From Paenibacillus sp. PL2-23 (GTDB taxonomy: Bacteria; Bacillota; Bacilli; Paenibacillales; Paenibacillaceae): a stretch of 64,000 bases of DNA. This document shows positions 1-7,616 of this stretch, piece by piece (within the stretch, counting starts at the first letter, position 1; every line of letters begins with the position of its first letter). The stretch is from the NCBI RefSeq assembly GCF_040834005.1, contig NZ_CP162129.1, positions 2,628,001 to 2,692,000 on the forward strand. Direction: 5' to 3'. Under the pieces are notes generated by a model. The model saw nothing but the letters and a program-made list of their open reading frames with translations. It did not search any database and was not told where the DNA came from. The translations under genes and the position numbers were made by a program.

Positions 1-1461
1 GTCCAGTACAATCCGGAGGAGATGCTTATTATCCGCAGAGAGCTGACGACCGCAGGCAAGAGCAGCAGCCGGGTGAACGGCCAACTGGTGACGATTACGA
101 TGCTGCGTGAGATCGGCGAATTTCTAGTCAATATTCACGGTCAGCATGAGCATCAATCGCTGCTTAAGACGGATCAGCATCTGGAGTGGCTGGATCAGTT
201 CGGAGGGGATCTTCTGCTGGAGCGTAAGGCTCAGTATAGAGCGCTGTTCGACCAGCTCTCTGAGGTCCGGGGATCCATGCGGTCTGTGGAGGACAGTACC
301 CGACACAATGCGCAGATGATGGATCTGTATCGCTTCCAGATCGAAGAGATTACGTCCGCTAAGCTGAAGCCGGACGAGGATGAGCAGCTGCTGGAGCAGA
401 GGAGTAAGCTTCTGTATGCGGAGAAGCGCAAGGACGCTGCATCCGAGGCATATGCTTTGCTATATGGCGGCAAGGGACTGGATCTCATTAGCCGCGCGAT
501 CTCTAAGCTGGAGGATATCCAGAGCTATGATCCAAGCGTGCTTAACCCTCTTATGGAGCAGCTGCAATCCGCGTTCTATCAAGCCGAGGACGCAGCATTC
601 CAGCTCAGGGATTACCGTGACGGCATTGAATCTGATCCGGAGACGCTGGCTTATGTGGAGGATCGGCTGGATTTAATTAACGGACTAAAAAGAAAATACG
701 GTGAAACCATACCTGATATACTTGCTTATCTGGAACAAATCATGGCAGAACGAGATAAGATCGAGAATAGGGACGAGCTTCTGGAGGAATTAAAACGCCA
801 GGAGAAGCGTCTGTATGAGGGGGCCTTGCAGCTTGCTCAGGATTTGTCCAAGCTCAGGCGTCATGCCGCAGGCCGTCTGTCCAGCGCTGTGGAATCGGAG
901 CTCAGGCAGCTTCAGATGCCTGCCGCCCGATTCGAAGCGAATCTGGATGGTGGAGGCGGCGGGCAAGAAGAGGCGGCTCCAGTTAAGCTTACTGTGAACG
1001 GCATGGATGAAGCGATCTTCCTGCTGTCGACTAACCCGGGGGAACCGCCCAAGCCATTAAACAAGATTGCTTCTGGCGGAGAGATGTCTCGCATTATGCT
1101 CGCCCTCAAAAGCATCTTCGCGGAAATCGATCAAATCCCAACGCTTATATTTGACGAGGTGGATACCGGTGTGAGCGGTCGAGCGGCACAGGCTATTGCC
1201 GAGAAGCTGTCAAGTTTGTCGGCCAAGTGCCAGGTGTTTTCGATTACGCATTTGCCGCAGGTGGCGTGTATGTCGGATCATCATTATGAGATTAAGAAGC
1301 AGGTTACGAATAATCGCACTTCAACCTCGGTCACCGAGTTGATGACGGACTCCCGCATAGACGAGCTTGCTCGTATGCTGGGCGGGGTGGAAGTAACGGA
1401 AAAAACTCGTCATCATGCGCAGGAAATGCTTGATTTGGCACATGGCTTGAAGGGGGCGTAA
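1..1461 (+). CDS. recN: DNA repair protein RecN, 5' end cut off by window
   Basis: SMC-like ATPase that gathers DNA ends early in double-strand break repair. The frame is open from base 1, so the N-terminal Walker A part lies outside the window; 486 residues remain. Visible parts are the end of the N-terminal ATPase lobe (VNIHGQHEHQSLL), a long charged coiled-coil middle, and the C-terminal ATPase lobe with the ABC signature IASGGEMSRIMLALK, Walker B LIFDEVDTGVSG and the H-loop ITHLPQVA. The next gene is spoIVB, as in Bacillus, where recN is followed by spoIVB and spo0A. Confidence 0.97.
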   Translation, partial: VQYNPEEMLIIRRELTTAGKSSSRVNGQLVTITMLREIGEFLVNIHGQHEHQSLLKTDQHLEWLDQFGGDLLLERKAQYRALFDQLSEVRGSMRSVEDSTRHNAQMMDLYRFQIEEITSAKLKPDEDEQLLEQRSKLLYAEKRKDAASEAYALLYGGKGLDLISRAISKLEDIQSYDPSVLNPLMEQLQSAFYQAEDAAFQLRDYRDGIESDPETLAYVEDRLDLINGLKRKYGETIPDILAYLEQIMAERDKIENRDELLEELKRQEKRLYEGALQLAQDLSKLRRHAAGRLSSAVESELRQLQMPAARFEANLDGGGGGQEEAAPVKLTVNGMDEAIFLLSTNPGEPPKPLNKIASGGEMSRIMLALKSIFAEIDQIPTLIFDEVDTGVSGRAAQAIAEKLSSLSAKCQVFSITHLPQVACMSDHHYEIKKQVTNNRTSTSVTELMTDSRIDELARMLGGVEVTEKTRHHAQEMLDLAHGLKGA

Positions 1462-1584
1462 TGGAAGGTATTCAGGGAATGTTTTTGCGGACATAAAAGA
1501 TGGGGTGCGGGGTAACTTAAAGGTACGCCAATGGCGAGACTACCTTTATCGTCATGCGATGGAATGACAGGGAGCGTGAAATCA

Positions 1585-2922
1585 TTGAACTCCAATCCAC
1601 GGAAACGATGGTTTGGGTTGATCCTCGTGTTCTTCGTATGCATCGTCGGTTTCTCCACCCCGTTTCAACAATTCGCCGCGTTTCCGAATGAACTACGTTT
1701 ATTCTCTGGCCAAATGAAACGACTGCAATATGGAGTTCCTGTACATGCTGAAGTAACCGTGGATCCCCAAATGTTACAAGTGAACGGCACGGCAAAACCT
1801 TCTTTGTCCGTCAACTTGAACGAACCGCTGTCACTGCAACCGTATCAGAGCGGACAGACCAACATGAAAGTGAAATTATTTGGTAAAATTCCTTTTCGGA
1901 CTGTTAAAGTGAATGTCGTACCTGATCTTCGGGTTGTTCCTGGCGGCCAGACGATTGGCGTCAAGGTGAAATCGGCAGGGGTATTGGTTGTGGGCCATCA
2001 TCAGGTTGTAGACCAAGATGGCTCGAAGCAGTCTCCCGGGGTTGTCGCGGGCTTGAAGCTGGGGGATCTGATCGTAGACATTAACGGTGCGCCTGTTCAT
2101 GAGGTTCATCGGGTAGGGGAGCTGTGCGAGCAGTTTGGCCTGAATCGCAAGCCCCTGGAGCTGACCTACAAGCGCAATGGGCAGCTGAACAAGACACAGA
2201 TCAGTCCGGTATATGACGCGGATGACAGAGCATGGCGTCTTGGTCTCTATATCCGAGATTCAGCCGCAGGCGTCGGCACCTTAACATTCTACGCGCCGGA
2301 TCAAGGGGTGTATGGCGCTCTGGGACATGTGATTACAGACATGGACACGCAGACGCCCATTGAGGTAGGGGAAGGGCAAGTGCTGCAGGCTAGCGTTACA
2401 TCCATTAACAAAAGCCAATCCGGCGAGCCAGGCGAAAAAAGGGCGCATTTCGTCAAAGAAGGCAAGGTATTAGGCAACATCGAAAAAAACACGCCCTTTG
2501 GCATCTTCGGCAAGATGAACGAAGCGCCAACTCACAGCTTTAGCGCCAAGGCGCTCCCGGTGTCGTTTGCGGAAGATGTCAAGGAAGGTCCGGCTCACAT
2601 ATTGACCGTTGTCGGCGGACAGAAGGTGGAGCGGTTTAATATCGAAATTGTGCATGTGTCGAAGCAACCTGCCCCGGCAACCAAAGGTATGGTGATTAAG
2701 ATTACGGATAAACGTCTCCTGAACAAAACCGGCGGGATTGTACAGGGCATGTCCGGTAGTCCCATTATTCAGGACGGCAAGCTGGTTGGCGCAGTTACTC
2801 ATGTATTTGTTAATGACCCTTCATCCGGCTATGGCTGCTTCATTGAATGGATGCTTCAGGATGCAGGCGTGCTGCTGAAGTCGTCCTCGACGAAGGAAGA
2901 GAAGGCGGGAGATGCGGCTTAG
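1585..2922 (+). CDS. spoIVB: SpoIVB serine peptidase (sigma-K checkpoint)
   Basis: Secreted forespore peptidase that crosses into the intermembrane space and triggers SpoIVFB-dependent processing of pro-sigma-K. I place the start at TTG 1585 because GGGAG (1570-1574) sits 10 bases upstream; an ATG at 1531 in the same frame has no ribosome site. The 445-residue product has an N-terminal membrane anchor, a PDZ domain (about 120-210) and a C-terminal trypsin-like peptidase domain. H248 (GALGHVITD), D375 (ITDKRLL) and S390 (GMSGSPI) have exactly the spacing of the B. subtilis triad H236, D363, S378, shifted by 12, so the enzyme looks intact. Confidence 0.95.
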   Translation: MNSNPRKRWFGLILVFFVCIVGFSTPFQQFAAFPNELRLFSGQMKRLQYGVPVHAEVTVDPQMLQVNGTAKPSLSVNLNEPLSLQPYQSGQTNMKVKLFGKIPFRTVKVNVVPDLRVVPGGQTIGVKVKSAGVLVVGHHQVVDQDGSKQSPGVVAGLKLGDLIVDINGAPVHEVHRVGELCEQFGLNRKPLELTYKRNGQLNKTQISPVYDADDRAWRLGLYIRDSAAGVGTLTFYAPDQGVYGALGHVITDMDTQTPIEVGEGQVLQASVTSINKSQSGEPGEKRAHFVKEGKVLGNIEKNTPFGIFGKMNEAPTHSFSAKALPVSFAEDVKEGPAHILTVVGGQKVERFNIEIVHVSKQPAPATKGMVIKITDKRLLNKTGGIVQGMSGSPIIQDGKLVGAVTHVFVNDPSSGYGCFIEWMLQDAGVLLKSSSTKEEKAGDAA

Positions 2923-2949
2923 CCTTTATACAGCAAGTGTCAGCTCATA

Positions 2950-2985
2950 AAGAACGCCATCTTCGTTGGATGGCGTTCTTTTATT
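2950..2985 (+). terminator. Rho-independent terminator after spoIVB
   Basis: A perfect 12-bp stem (2950-2961 with 2969-2980), 7-base loop, then a T-rich tract. It separates recN-spoIVB from the spo0A promoter. Confidence 0.9.
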
Positions 2986-3006
2986 TGGAATAGCCGCCGA
3001 CTCATG

Positions 3007-3140
3007 TTCGACATCGTATTATGTCGAAGAAGGACGAATTAGAACTGTATGTGTAATAAATTCTTAATTATATCGAACTCCCACAAAAAAATAAAGAAAA
3101 AAGATTTTCGACAGAAGGAATTCCATAGCGAGTGTCGAAA
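3007..3140 (+). promoter_or_regulatory. Four Spo0A (0A) boxes upstream of spo0A
   Basis: The 0A-box core TGTCGAA or its complement TTCGACA occurs four times: 3007-3013 (complement), 3022-3028 (direct), 3107-3113 (complement) and 3133-3139 (direct). They form two inverted pairs with gaps of 8 and 19 bases. All four cores are exact. This matches known autoregulation of spo0A by Spo0A~P in Bacillus; the occupancy order here is inference. Confidence 0.85.
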
Positions 3141-3142
3141 AC
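3114..3142 (+). promoter_or_regulatory. Putative sigma-H promoter of spo0A
   Basis: GAAGGAATT at 3114-3122 fits the sigma-H -35 consensus RnAGGAwWW. After 11 bases, GTCGAAAAC at 3134-3142 approximates the -10 RnnGAATww. The -10 overlaps the fourth 0A box (3133-3139), so Spo0A binding there would compete with polymerase or reposition it. The expected start point leaves about 50 bases of leader before TTG 3201. Confidence 0.65.
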
Positions 3143-3200
3143 TTAAACTTAGACAGAAAAGAACGATGACATCAATATCATTTTAAGGGAGGATAACACT

Positions 3201-4013
3201 TTGCATAAGATCGAAGTATTATTGGCAGATGACAACCGAGAGTTTACAAACCTGTTATCGGAATATATATCCGAACAAAGTGATATGACAGTAAGCGGAG
3301 TCGCTTACAATGGAGAAGAGGTCATTCGTCACCTGGAGCAGTCCAGGAACGTTCCGGATATATTAATTCTGGATATTATTATGCCGCATCTGGACGGTCT
3401 GGGCGTACTTGAACGCTTGAGGGAAATGAATCTGTCGCCCATGCCCAAAATTATTATGCTAACGGCCTTCGGTCAAGAAAATATTACGCAAAAAGCCGTT
3501 CAGCTTGGCGCTTCCTATTACATATTGAAGCCATTCGATATGGAAATTCTAGCAAATCGGATTCGTCAGCTTGTCGGCAACTCGTCCTTCACTTCGTCCT
3601 CCAGCTACAGCACGGGCTCATCAACTGTGAAATCCAATGTGGTGCCGCTGGCCAAGGGCAAAAATTTGGACGCCAATATTACAAGCATTATTCATGAAAT
3701 CGGTGTGCCAGCGCATATTAAGGGTTACCAATACCTGCGCGAGGCGATTACGATGGTATACAACAATATCGAAATATTAGGGGCTATTACCAAAACCCTG
3801 TATCCCGCCATTGCCGAGAAGTTCAAAACAACGCCTTCCCGCGTTGAACGTGCCATTCGCCATGCGATTGAGGTTGCTTGGACACGCGGCAATATTGACA
3901 GCATCAGCCATCTGTTCGGCTACACCATCAATATCAGCAAGTCCAAGCCAACCAACAGCGAATTCATCGCCATGGTGGCCGACAAGCTGCGCATCGAGCA
4001 TAAAGTAAGCTAA
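3201..4013 (+). CDS. spo0A: Spo0A, master regulator of sporulation
   Basis: Response regulator that, once phosphorylated through the phosphorelay, binds 0A boxes and commits the cell to sporulation. Start is TTG 3201 with AAGGGAGG at 3185-3192, 8 bases away. The receiver domain (1-125) has acidic pocket D10-D11, phospho-acceptor D58, T88 and K110. A Ser/Thr-rich linker (about 128-145) leads to the Spo0A-type DNA-binding domain, whose recognition helix [17 protein letters not shown] is nearly identical to that of B. subtilis. Length, 270 residues, is normal. The gene has its own promoter region and terminator. Confidence 0.98.
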   Translation: MHKIEVLLADDNREFTNLLSEYISEQSDMTVSGVAYNGEEVIRHLEQSRNVPDILILDIIMPHLDGLGVLERLREMNLSPMPKIIMLTAFGQENITQKAVQLGASYYILKPFDMEILANRIRQLVGNSSFTSSSSYSTGSSTVKSNVVPLAKGKNLDANITSIIHEIGVPAHIKGYQYLREAITMVYNNIEILGAITKTLYPAIAEKFKTTPSRVERAIRHAIEVAWTRGNIDSISHLFGYTINISKSKPTNSEFIAMVADKLRIEHKVS

Positions 4014-4018
4014 TTTCG

Positions 4019-4066
4019 AAATACCACCTGTGGCTTGGATTTCATCCATGTTAGGTGGTATTTTTG
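4019..4066 (+). terminator. Terminator after spo0A
   Basis: Stem AAATACCACCT (4019-4029) with AGGTGGTATTT (4053-4063), then more T residues. Confidence 0.88.
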
Positions 4067-4120
4067 CTTGTGCCCCTATCGACAAAATGAATCAACTTTG
4101 CAGCAAATGTGATAAACTAG

Positions 4121-5257
4121 ATGGATAATAGTGAGAACAGAAAAGGGCGCGAGCGGTCATTGAAGATTTTGAACACCTTACAGGACTTGATAGCCAATTT
4201 TGCAATCGTTACTGCCTATCTCTTCCTGGTGAATCAAGTTATACTTCGCAAACAACATAAAAACTTACCTTCATCATACCAGCTGAAGCTTCAGGTGGGC
4301 TTTATGGCGGGTATCCTCGGCATCATTCTTATGGTGTTCACCGTCAAGATGAATGGCACTTACGTTGATTTTAGACAAATTGCTATTATTCTGGCAGCTA
4401 TGTTCGGCGGCATAATTCCTGCTGTGCTATCAGGCCTAATCATTGGCGGGGTGCGCTTATTGGCGTTTGGTGAAGTGACGACACCTACAATTGTTGCAGC
4501 CGCGAATACTCTGGTCATTGCCATGATGCTTGGGATGATCGGCAGGAGCTCCATGTCCTTCTGGAGCAAATGGACCTGGTCTCTGCTAGTATGCAGTGTC
4601 ATGACTTCTGCCGTTTTTGTGATCAACACCGGTTATAACGGTATGATGACGTCCGCTGTATACATAACCATGATGGCGCTTGGCGGCGTATTCACCGCTT
4701 ACTTGAATGAGTTTTTGATCAAAGCGAAGGCGCAATTTGAGAAAATCGAGCGGGAAGCGACTGTGGATTATTTGACAGGGCTGAACAACCACCGTACCTT
4801 TGATGAACGGTATCAGTCGCTGCTGCAATCAGCAACGGAGAAAAACGAATGCTTGTCCATCGCGCTGGTTGATATCGATTTTTTCAAACGAGTGAATGAT
4901 CAGTATGGGCATGGCAATGGGGATTTGGTGCTGAAGCAATTGGGAGAAATATTGATGAAAACAACGAGATCCTTCGATACTGTATCCAGAAACGGAGGGG
5001 AGGAGTTTTCGGTCATTATGTATGATACGCCGCACAAGCATTCGCTCCAAATTGCGGAAAGATTGCGGCATGCCGTAAGCCGGCATCGCTTCCGTCTGAA
5101 TGACGGTCGGACCATTCCGTTAACGGTGTCGATCGGGGTGGCGACATATCCCGATACAGAGCGTGAGCTGCTGCTGGATGACGCGGATAAGGCGCTTTAT
5201 GCGGCCAAGCTGGGGGGAAGGAACACCGTGTGCTCCAATCAAACATCACAGATTTGA
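4121..5257 (+). CDS. Membrane-bound diguanylate cyclase (5TMR-LYT plus GGDEF)
   Basis: Predicted to make cyclic di-GMP from two GTP at the membrane. The N-terminal half has five to six hydrophobic helices (about 20-195) of the 5TMR-LYT sensor type. The C-terminal GGDEF domain carries the active-site variant GGEEF at 292-296, which is catalytically competent in known enzymes. R283-x-x-D286 lies five residues before it, the product-inhibition I-site. The ATG has no Shine-Dalgarno sequence, and TGTGATAAACT ends three bases before it, so a leaderless message is possible; TTG 4160 is a weaker alternative start. The ligand is unknown. Confidence 0.88.
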   Translation: MDNSENRKGRERSLKILNTLQDLIANFAIVTAYLFLVNQVILRKQHKNLPSSYQLKLQVGFMAGILGIILMVFTVKMNGTYVDFRQIAIILAAMFGGIIPAVLSGLIIGGVRLLAFGEVTTPTIVAAANTLVIAMMLGMIGRSSMSFWSKWTWSLLVCSVMTSAVFVINTGYNGMMTSAVYITMMALGGVFTAYLNEFLIKAKAQFEKIEREATVDYLTGLNNHRTFDERYQSLLQSATEKNECLSIALVDIDFFKRVNDQYGHGNGDLVLKQLGEILMKTTRSFDTVSRNGGEEFSVIMYDTPHKHSLQIAERLRHAVSRHRFRLNDGRTIPLTVSIGVATYPDTERELLLDDADKALYAAKLGGRNTVCSNQTSQI

Positions 5258-5274
5258 ATCAGTATTCAAATCTG
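5249..5274. terminator. Palindrome spanning two convergent stop codons
   Basis: Perfect 10-bp inverted repeat CAGATTTGAA / TTCAAATCTG with a 6-base loop. It contains the stop of the GGDEF gene (5255-5257) and the stop of the small minus-strand gene (5259-5261). It probably ends transcripts from both sides, though neither flank has a strong T tract. Confidence 0.6.
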
Positions 5275-5423
5275 CGGTTGACATACACGTTGCTTCCGTA
5301 TTTGCGGATAAGCCTAGCGGCTTCTTCCTTCATAAACGCTCGGATATCCTGCAGCTTTTGCTTGTCGGGCTTAATGGTCTCTTGCTTCTTGCCGTCTACG
5401 ACGACATCGAACACGATCGTCAT
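5259..5423 (-). CDS. Small conserved-looking protein, 54 residues, unknown function
   Basis: I do not recognise the family. Reading the minus strand gives a 54-residue ORF from ATG (5421-5423) to TGA (5259-5261), preceded at 9 bases by the strong site GGAAGGAGG, which is the main reason to call it. The product begins MTIVFDVVVDGKKQ and ends YVNRRFEY, with a Lys/Glu-rich amphipathic middle; there is no membrane segment and no cysteine. It converges on the GGDEF gene with one base between the stops. It could be a soluble regulator or a small structural protein; the sequence does not say. Confidence 0.7.
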   Translation of the reverse strand: MTIVFDVVVDGKKQETIKPDKQKLQDIRAFMKEEAARLIRKYGSNVYVNRRFEY

Positions 5424-5533
5424 TCCGTATTGCCTCCTTCCATGGGGATGTCTCCATTGTAGGGCGGCAATGTTTGCTTGAAATGAATGTTAATCATAAG
5501 CCGTGTAAAATATGGACGTGATCATCATCGGCA

Positions 5534-5593
5534 TGTAAAATAAGGAAGCGCCTTCGACGCTAAGCCTGGGGCTTGGGCGGTCGAGGGCGCTTC
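5534..5593 (-). terminator. Terminator of the DUF2627 gene (minus strand)
   Basis: A 14-bp stem, GAAGCGCCTTCGAC (5545-5558) with GTCGAGGGCGCTTC (5580-5593), one G-U pair. On the minus strand it is followed by CTTATTTTA. The stem overlaps the last codons and the stop of the gene it terminates. Confidence 0.8.
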
Positions 5594-5853
5594 TCTTTGA
5601 ATCTTGGCGCTACATAATTCCGTTTGCGGTCGCGGAAGAAGATCCAACCGCCAATAAAGCCGGCCCCTGCGGCGAACATAAGGACGCCGAGCAGAAAGGA
5701 TAACCATTGGAAATTAGGGGTGACGGCATCGTTGCCAAACTCCGAAAAATAGATGAACAAGGCATCCTTTATTTTCAGAAAGCCGATGCAGGCCAGTACA
5801 CCGGGAACAACGAGAAACAAAATAGCAATAAACCGGGATATTAACAATTTCAT
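5560..5853 (-). CDS. yqzF: DUF2627 membrane protein, YqzF-like
   Basis: Small integral membrane protein of unknown function. The start at ATG 5851-5853 has AAGGAG about 10 bases upstream; longer in-frame starts do not. The 97-residue product has two hydrophobic segments (about 4-25 and 48-72) around an extracytoplasmic stretch, and a basic proline-rich tail (KRPRPPKPQA). Its place beside the bkd genes, transcribed away from them, matches B. subtilis yqzF, which supports the family call. Confidence 0.8.
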   Translation of the reverse strand: MKLLISRFIAILFLVVPGVLACIGFLKIKDALFIYFSEFGNDAVTPNFQWLSFLLGVLMFAAGAGFIGGWIFFRDRKRNYVAPRFKEKRPRPPKPQA

Positions 5854-5951
5854 AGGGGGAGTAGCTCCTTGCTGCCTAAAGGTTCGTGTGATAAATAGGA
5901 TGTCTCTATCATACCTTTTTCCGCGAAGAGTGTCTAATTTGCAAGTAGACG

Positions 5952-5980
5952 GTGAAATGGCAGGCAAAAAGCGTTACAAT
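5952..5980 (+). promoter_or_regulatory. Putative sigma-A promoter of lpdV, with 5' hairpin
   Basis: GTGAAA (5952-5957), 17 bases, TACAAT (5975-5980). Right at the expected start point is a stem GCGGCT (5987-5992) / AGCCGC (5997-6002) closed by TACG, which could protect the 5' end or be an operator. Confidence 0.5.
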
Positions 5981-6086
5981 GATACTGCGGCTTACGAGCC
6001 GCGAGTGACATACATAGCAATCATAGGGTATGAGCATGATCCTTACGGACAAGCATATATTGTGTTAAATACAGGAGGCGACAATT

Positions 6087-7514
6087 GTGGCAATTACGGT
6101 AGACGTAGCCGTGCTTGGCGGAGGGCCGGGCGGATATACGGCGGCGATTAGAGCCGCGCAGGCGGGCAAAAAGGTGGCAATCGTCGAGATGGACAAGCTT
6201 GGCGGGGTCTGCTTGCACAAGGGCTGCATCCCGAGCAAGTCGCTGCTCAGAAGCGCTGAGGTATACCGCACCTTGCTGCATTCGGCCTCTTACGGGATTG
6301 ATGTGTCCGAAGGGGCGGTATCGCTGGACTTCGGGAAGGTTCAGCTGCGCAAGGCGGCAACGGTTGAGCAGCTTCATCGCGGGCTGCAGGGCTTGATGAA
6401 AAAACACGGCATCGAGATTATTCGTGGCAGAGGAAGAGTGATCGGCCCCTCCATCTTCTCGCCCAAAAGCGGTTCGCTCGCGGTGGAGCTGTCTGATGGC
6501 GAGATGGAGTCTGTCGTGTCAACCAATCTCATTATCGCGACGGGCTCCAAGCCGCGTACGCTGCCCGGACTCGAAGCGGACGGCGAGCTTGTGCTGACCA
6601 GTGACGATGCGCTGCGAATGGAGTCGCTGCCGCGGTCCATCCTGATTGTTGGCGGCGGTGTAATCGGCGTAGAGTGGGCGTCCATGCTTCAGGACTTCGG
6701 CGTCGAGGTTACGCTCGTGGAGGCGGGAGCCAGGCTGCTGCCGGGGGAGGATACCGAGGTGTCGGCTGCTTTGACCAAGTCGCTGCGAGGCCGGGGCGTT
6801 CGGATTCTGACAAGCTTGCAGCTGGACGCACCCAGCTACACGGTGGAGCAGGATGGGGTCAGCATCAAGGCGTCAACCGCTGACGGTGAAGTAACGTTAT
6901 CGGCGGACAAGCTGCTGCTGTCAGTTGGCCGGACGGCGAACATTGAAGGTATCGGCCTGGAGAATACGGACATTCGTACGACAAATGGCTTCATTGCTGC
7001 TAATGAATACGGTCAAACAACGGAGCCCCATATTTATGCCATTGGAGATGTGGTCGGCGGTGTTCAGCTGGCGCATGCCGCAGCGCATGAAGGCCTCATC
7101 GCTGTTGATCATCTGTGCGGAGGCAAGCCCGATCTCCTCCCGCATGTTATGATTCCCAGGTGTATCTACTCCAGCCCGGAGATCGCCTCATTCGGCTTGA
7201 CTGAGGATGGCGCGCGAACGAAGGGCCATGAAGTGAAAATTGGCAAAATACCTTTCCAGGCAATTGGCAAAGCGCTGGTGCTGGGTGAAGCGGAAGGGTT
7301 CGTGAAGGTTATCGCCGACCGCAAAACCAATGATATATTGGGCGTACATATGATAGGTCCGCACGCAACGGATTTGATCTCCGAGGCTTCGCTGGCAGGC
7401 TGGCTGAACGCAACGCCATGGGAGGTGGGCTCCATGGTGCATCCGCATCCGACGCTCGCCGAGGCGCTTGGAGAAGCGATGCTGGCGGTAGACAACAAGG
7501 CGATCTCCTACTAA
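6087..7514 (+). CDS. lpdV: Dihydrolipoyl dehydrogenase (E3) of branched-chain 2-oxoacid dehydrogenase
   Basis: FAD enzyme that reoxidises the dihydrolipoyl arms of the E2 core with NAD+. Start GTG 6087 follows AGGAGG (6073-6078) by 8 bases. The 475 residues show the N-terminal dinucleotide fold (AVLGGGPGGYTAAI), the redox pair C42 and C47 in GGVCLHKGCIPSK, a second Rossmann fold (VGGGVIGVEWASML), the FAD contact YAIGDV, and the C-terminal His-Glu pair H454 and E459 in HPHPTLAE. It is the first gene of the bkd set; a separate promoter lies between it and bkdAA. Confidence 0.95.
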   Translation: MAITVDVAVLGGGPGGYTAAIRAAQAGKKVAIVEMDKLGGVCLHKGCIPSKSLLRSAEVYRTLLHSASYGIDVSEGAVSLDFGKVQLRKAATVEQLHRGLQGLMKKHGIEIIRGRGRVIGPSIFSPKSGSLAVELSDGEMESVVSTNLIIATGSKPRTLPGLEADGELVLTSDDALRMESLPRSILIVGGGVIGVEWASMLQDFGVEVTLVEAGARLLPGEDTEVSAALTKSLRGRGVRILTSLQLDAPSYTVEQDGVSIKASTADGEVTLSADKLLLSVGRTANIEGIGLENTDIRTTNGFIAANEYGQTTEPHIYAIGDVVGGVQLAHAAAHEGLIAVDHLCGGKPDLLPHVMIPRCIYSSPEIASFGLTEDGARTKGHEVKIGKIPFQAIGKALVLGEAEGFVKVIADRKTNDILGVHMIGPHATDLISEASLAGWLNATPWEVGSMVHPHPTLAEALGEAMLAVDNKAISY

Positions 7515-7559
7515 TAAAGAGAGCATTTTCTTTTTGACGGAAGAGCGGTTATAATAGGT

Positions 7560-7588
7560 GTGACATGGTCTTAGTACCAGGTTATAAT
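7560..7588 (+). promoter_or_regulatory. Putative sigma-A promoter of bkdAA
   Basis: GTGACA (7560-7565), exact 17-base spacer, TATAAT (7583-7588). The 11-mer GGTTATAATAG containing the -10 also occurs 33 bases upstream at 7547-7557, where no -35 is correctly placed. Confidence 0.7.
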
Positions 7589-7616
7589 AGCGGGCATAAT
7601 AAGGAGGAATACCTTG

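Noticed and set aside
5854..6086. Sigma-54 (-24/-12) promoter before lpdV, as for B. subtilis bkd
   Set aside because: TGGCAG near 5958 lacks a TTGC element at the right distance; a sigma-A type pair fits better.
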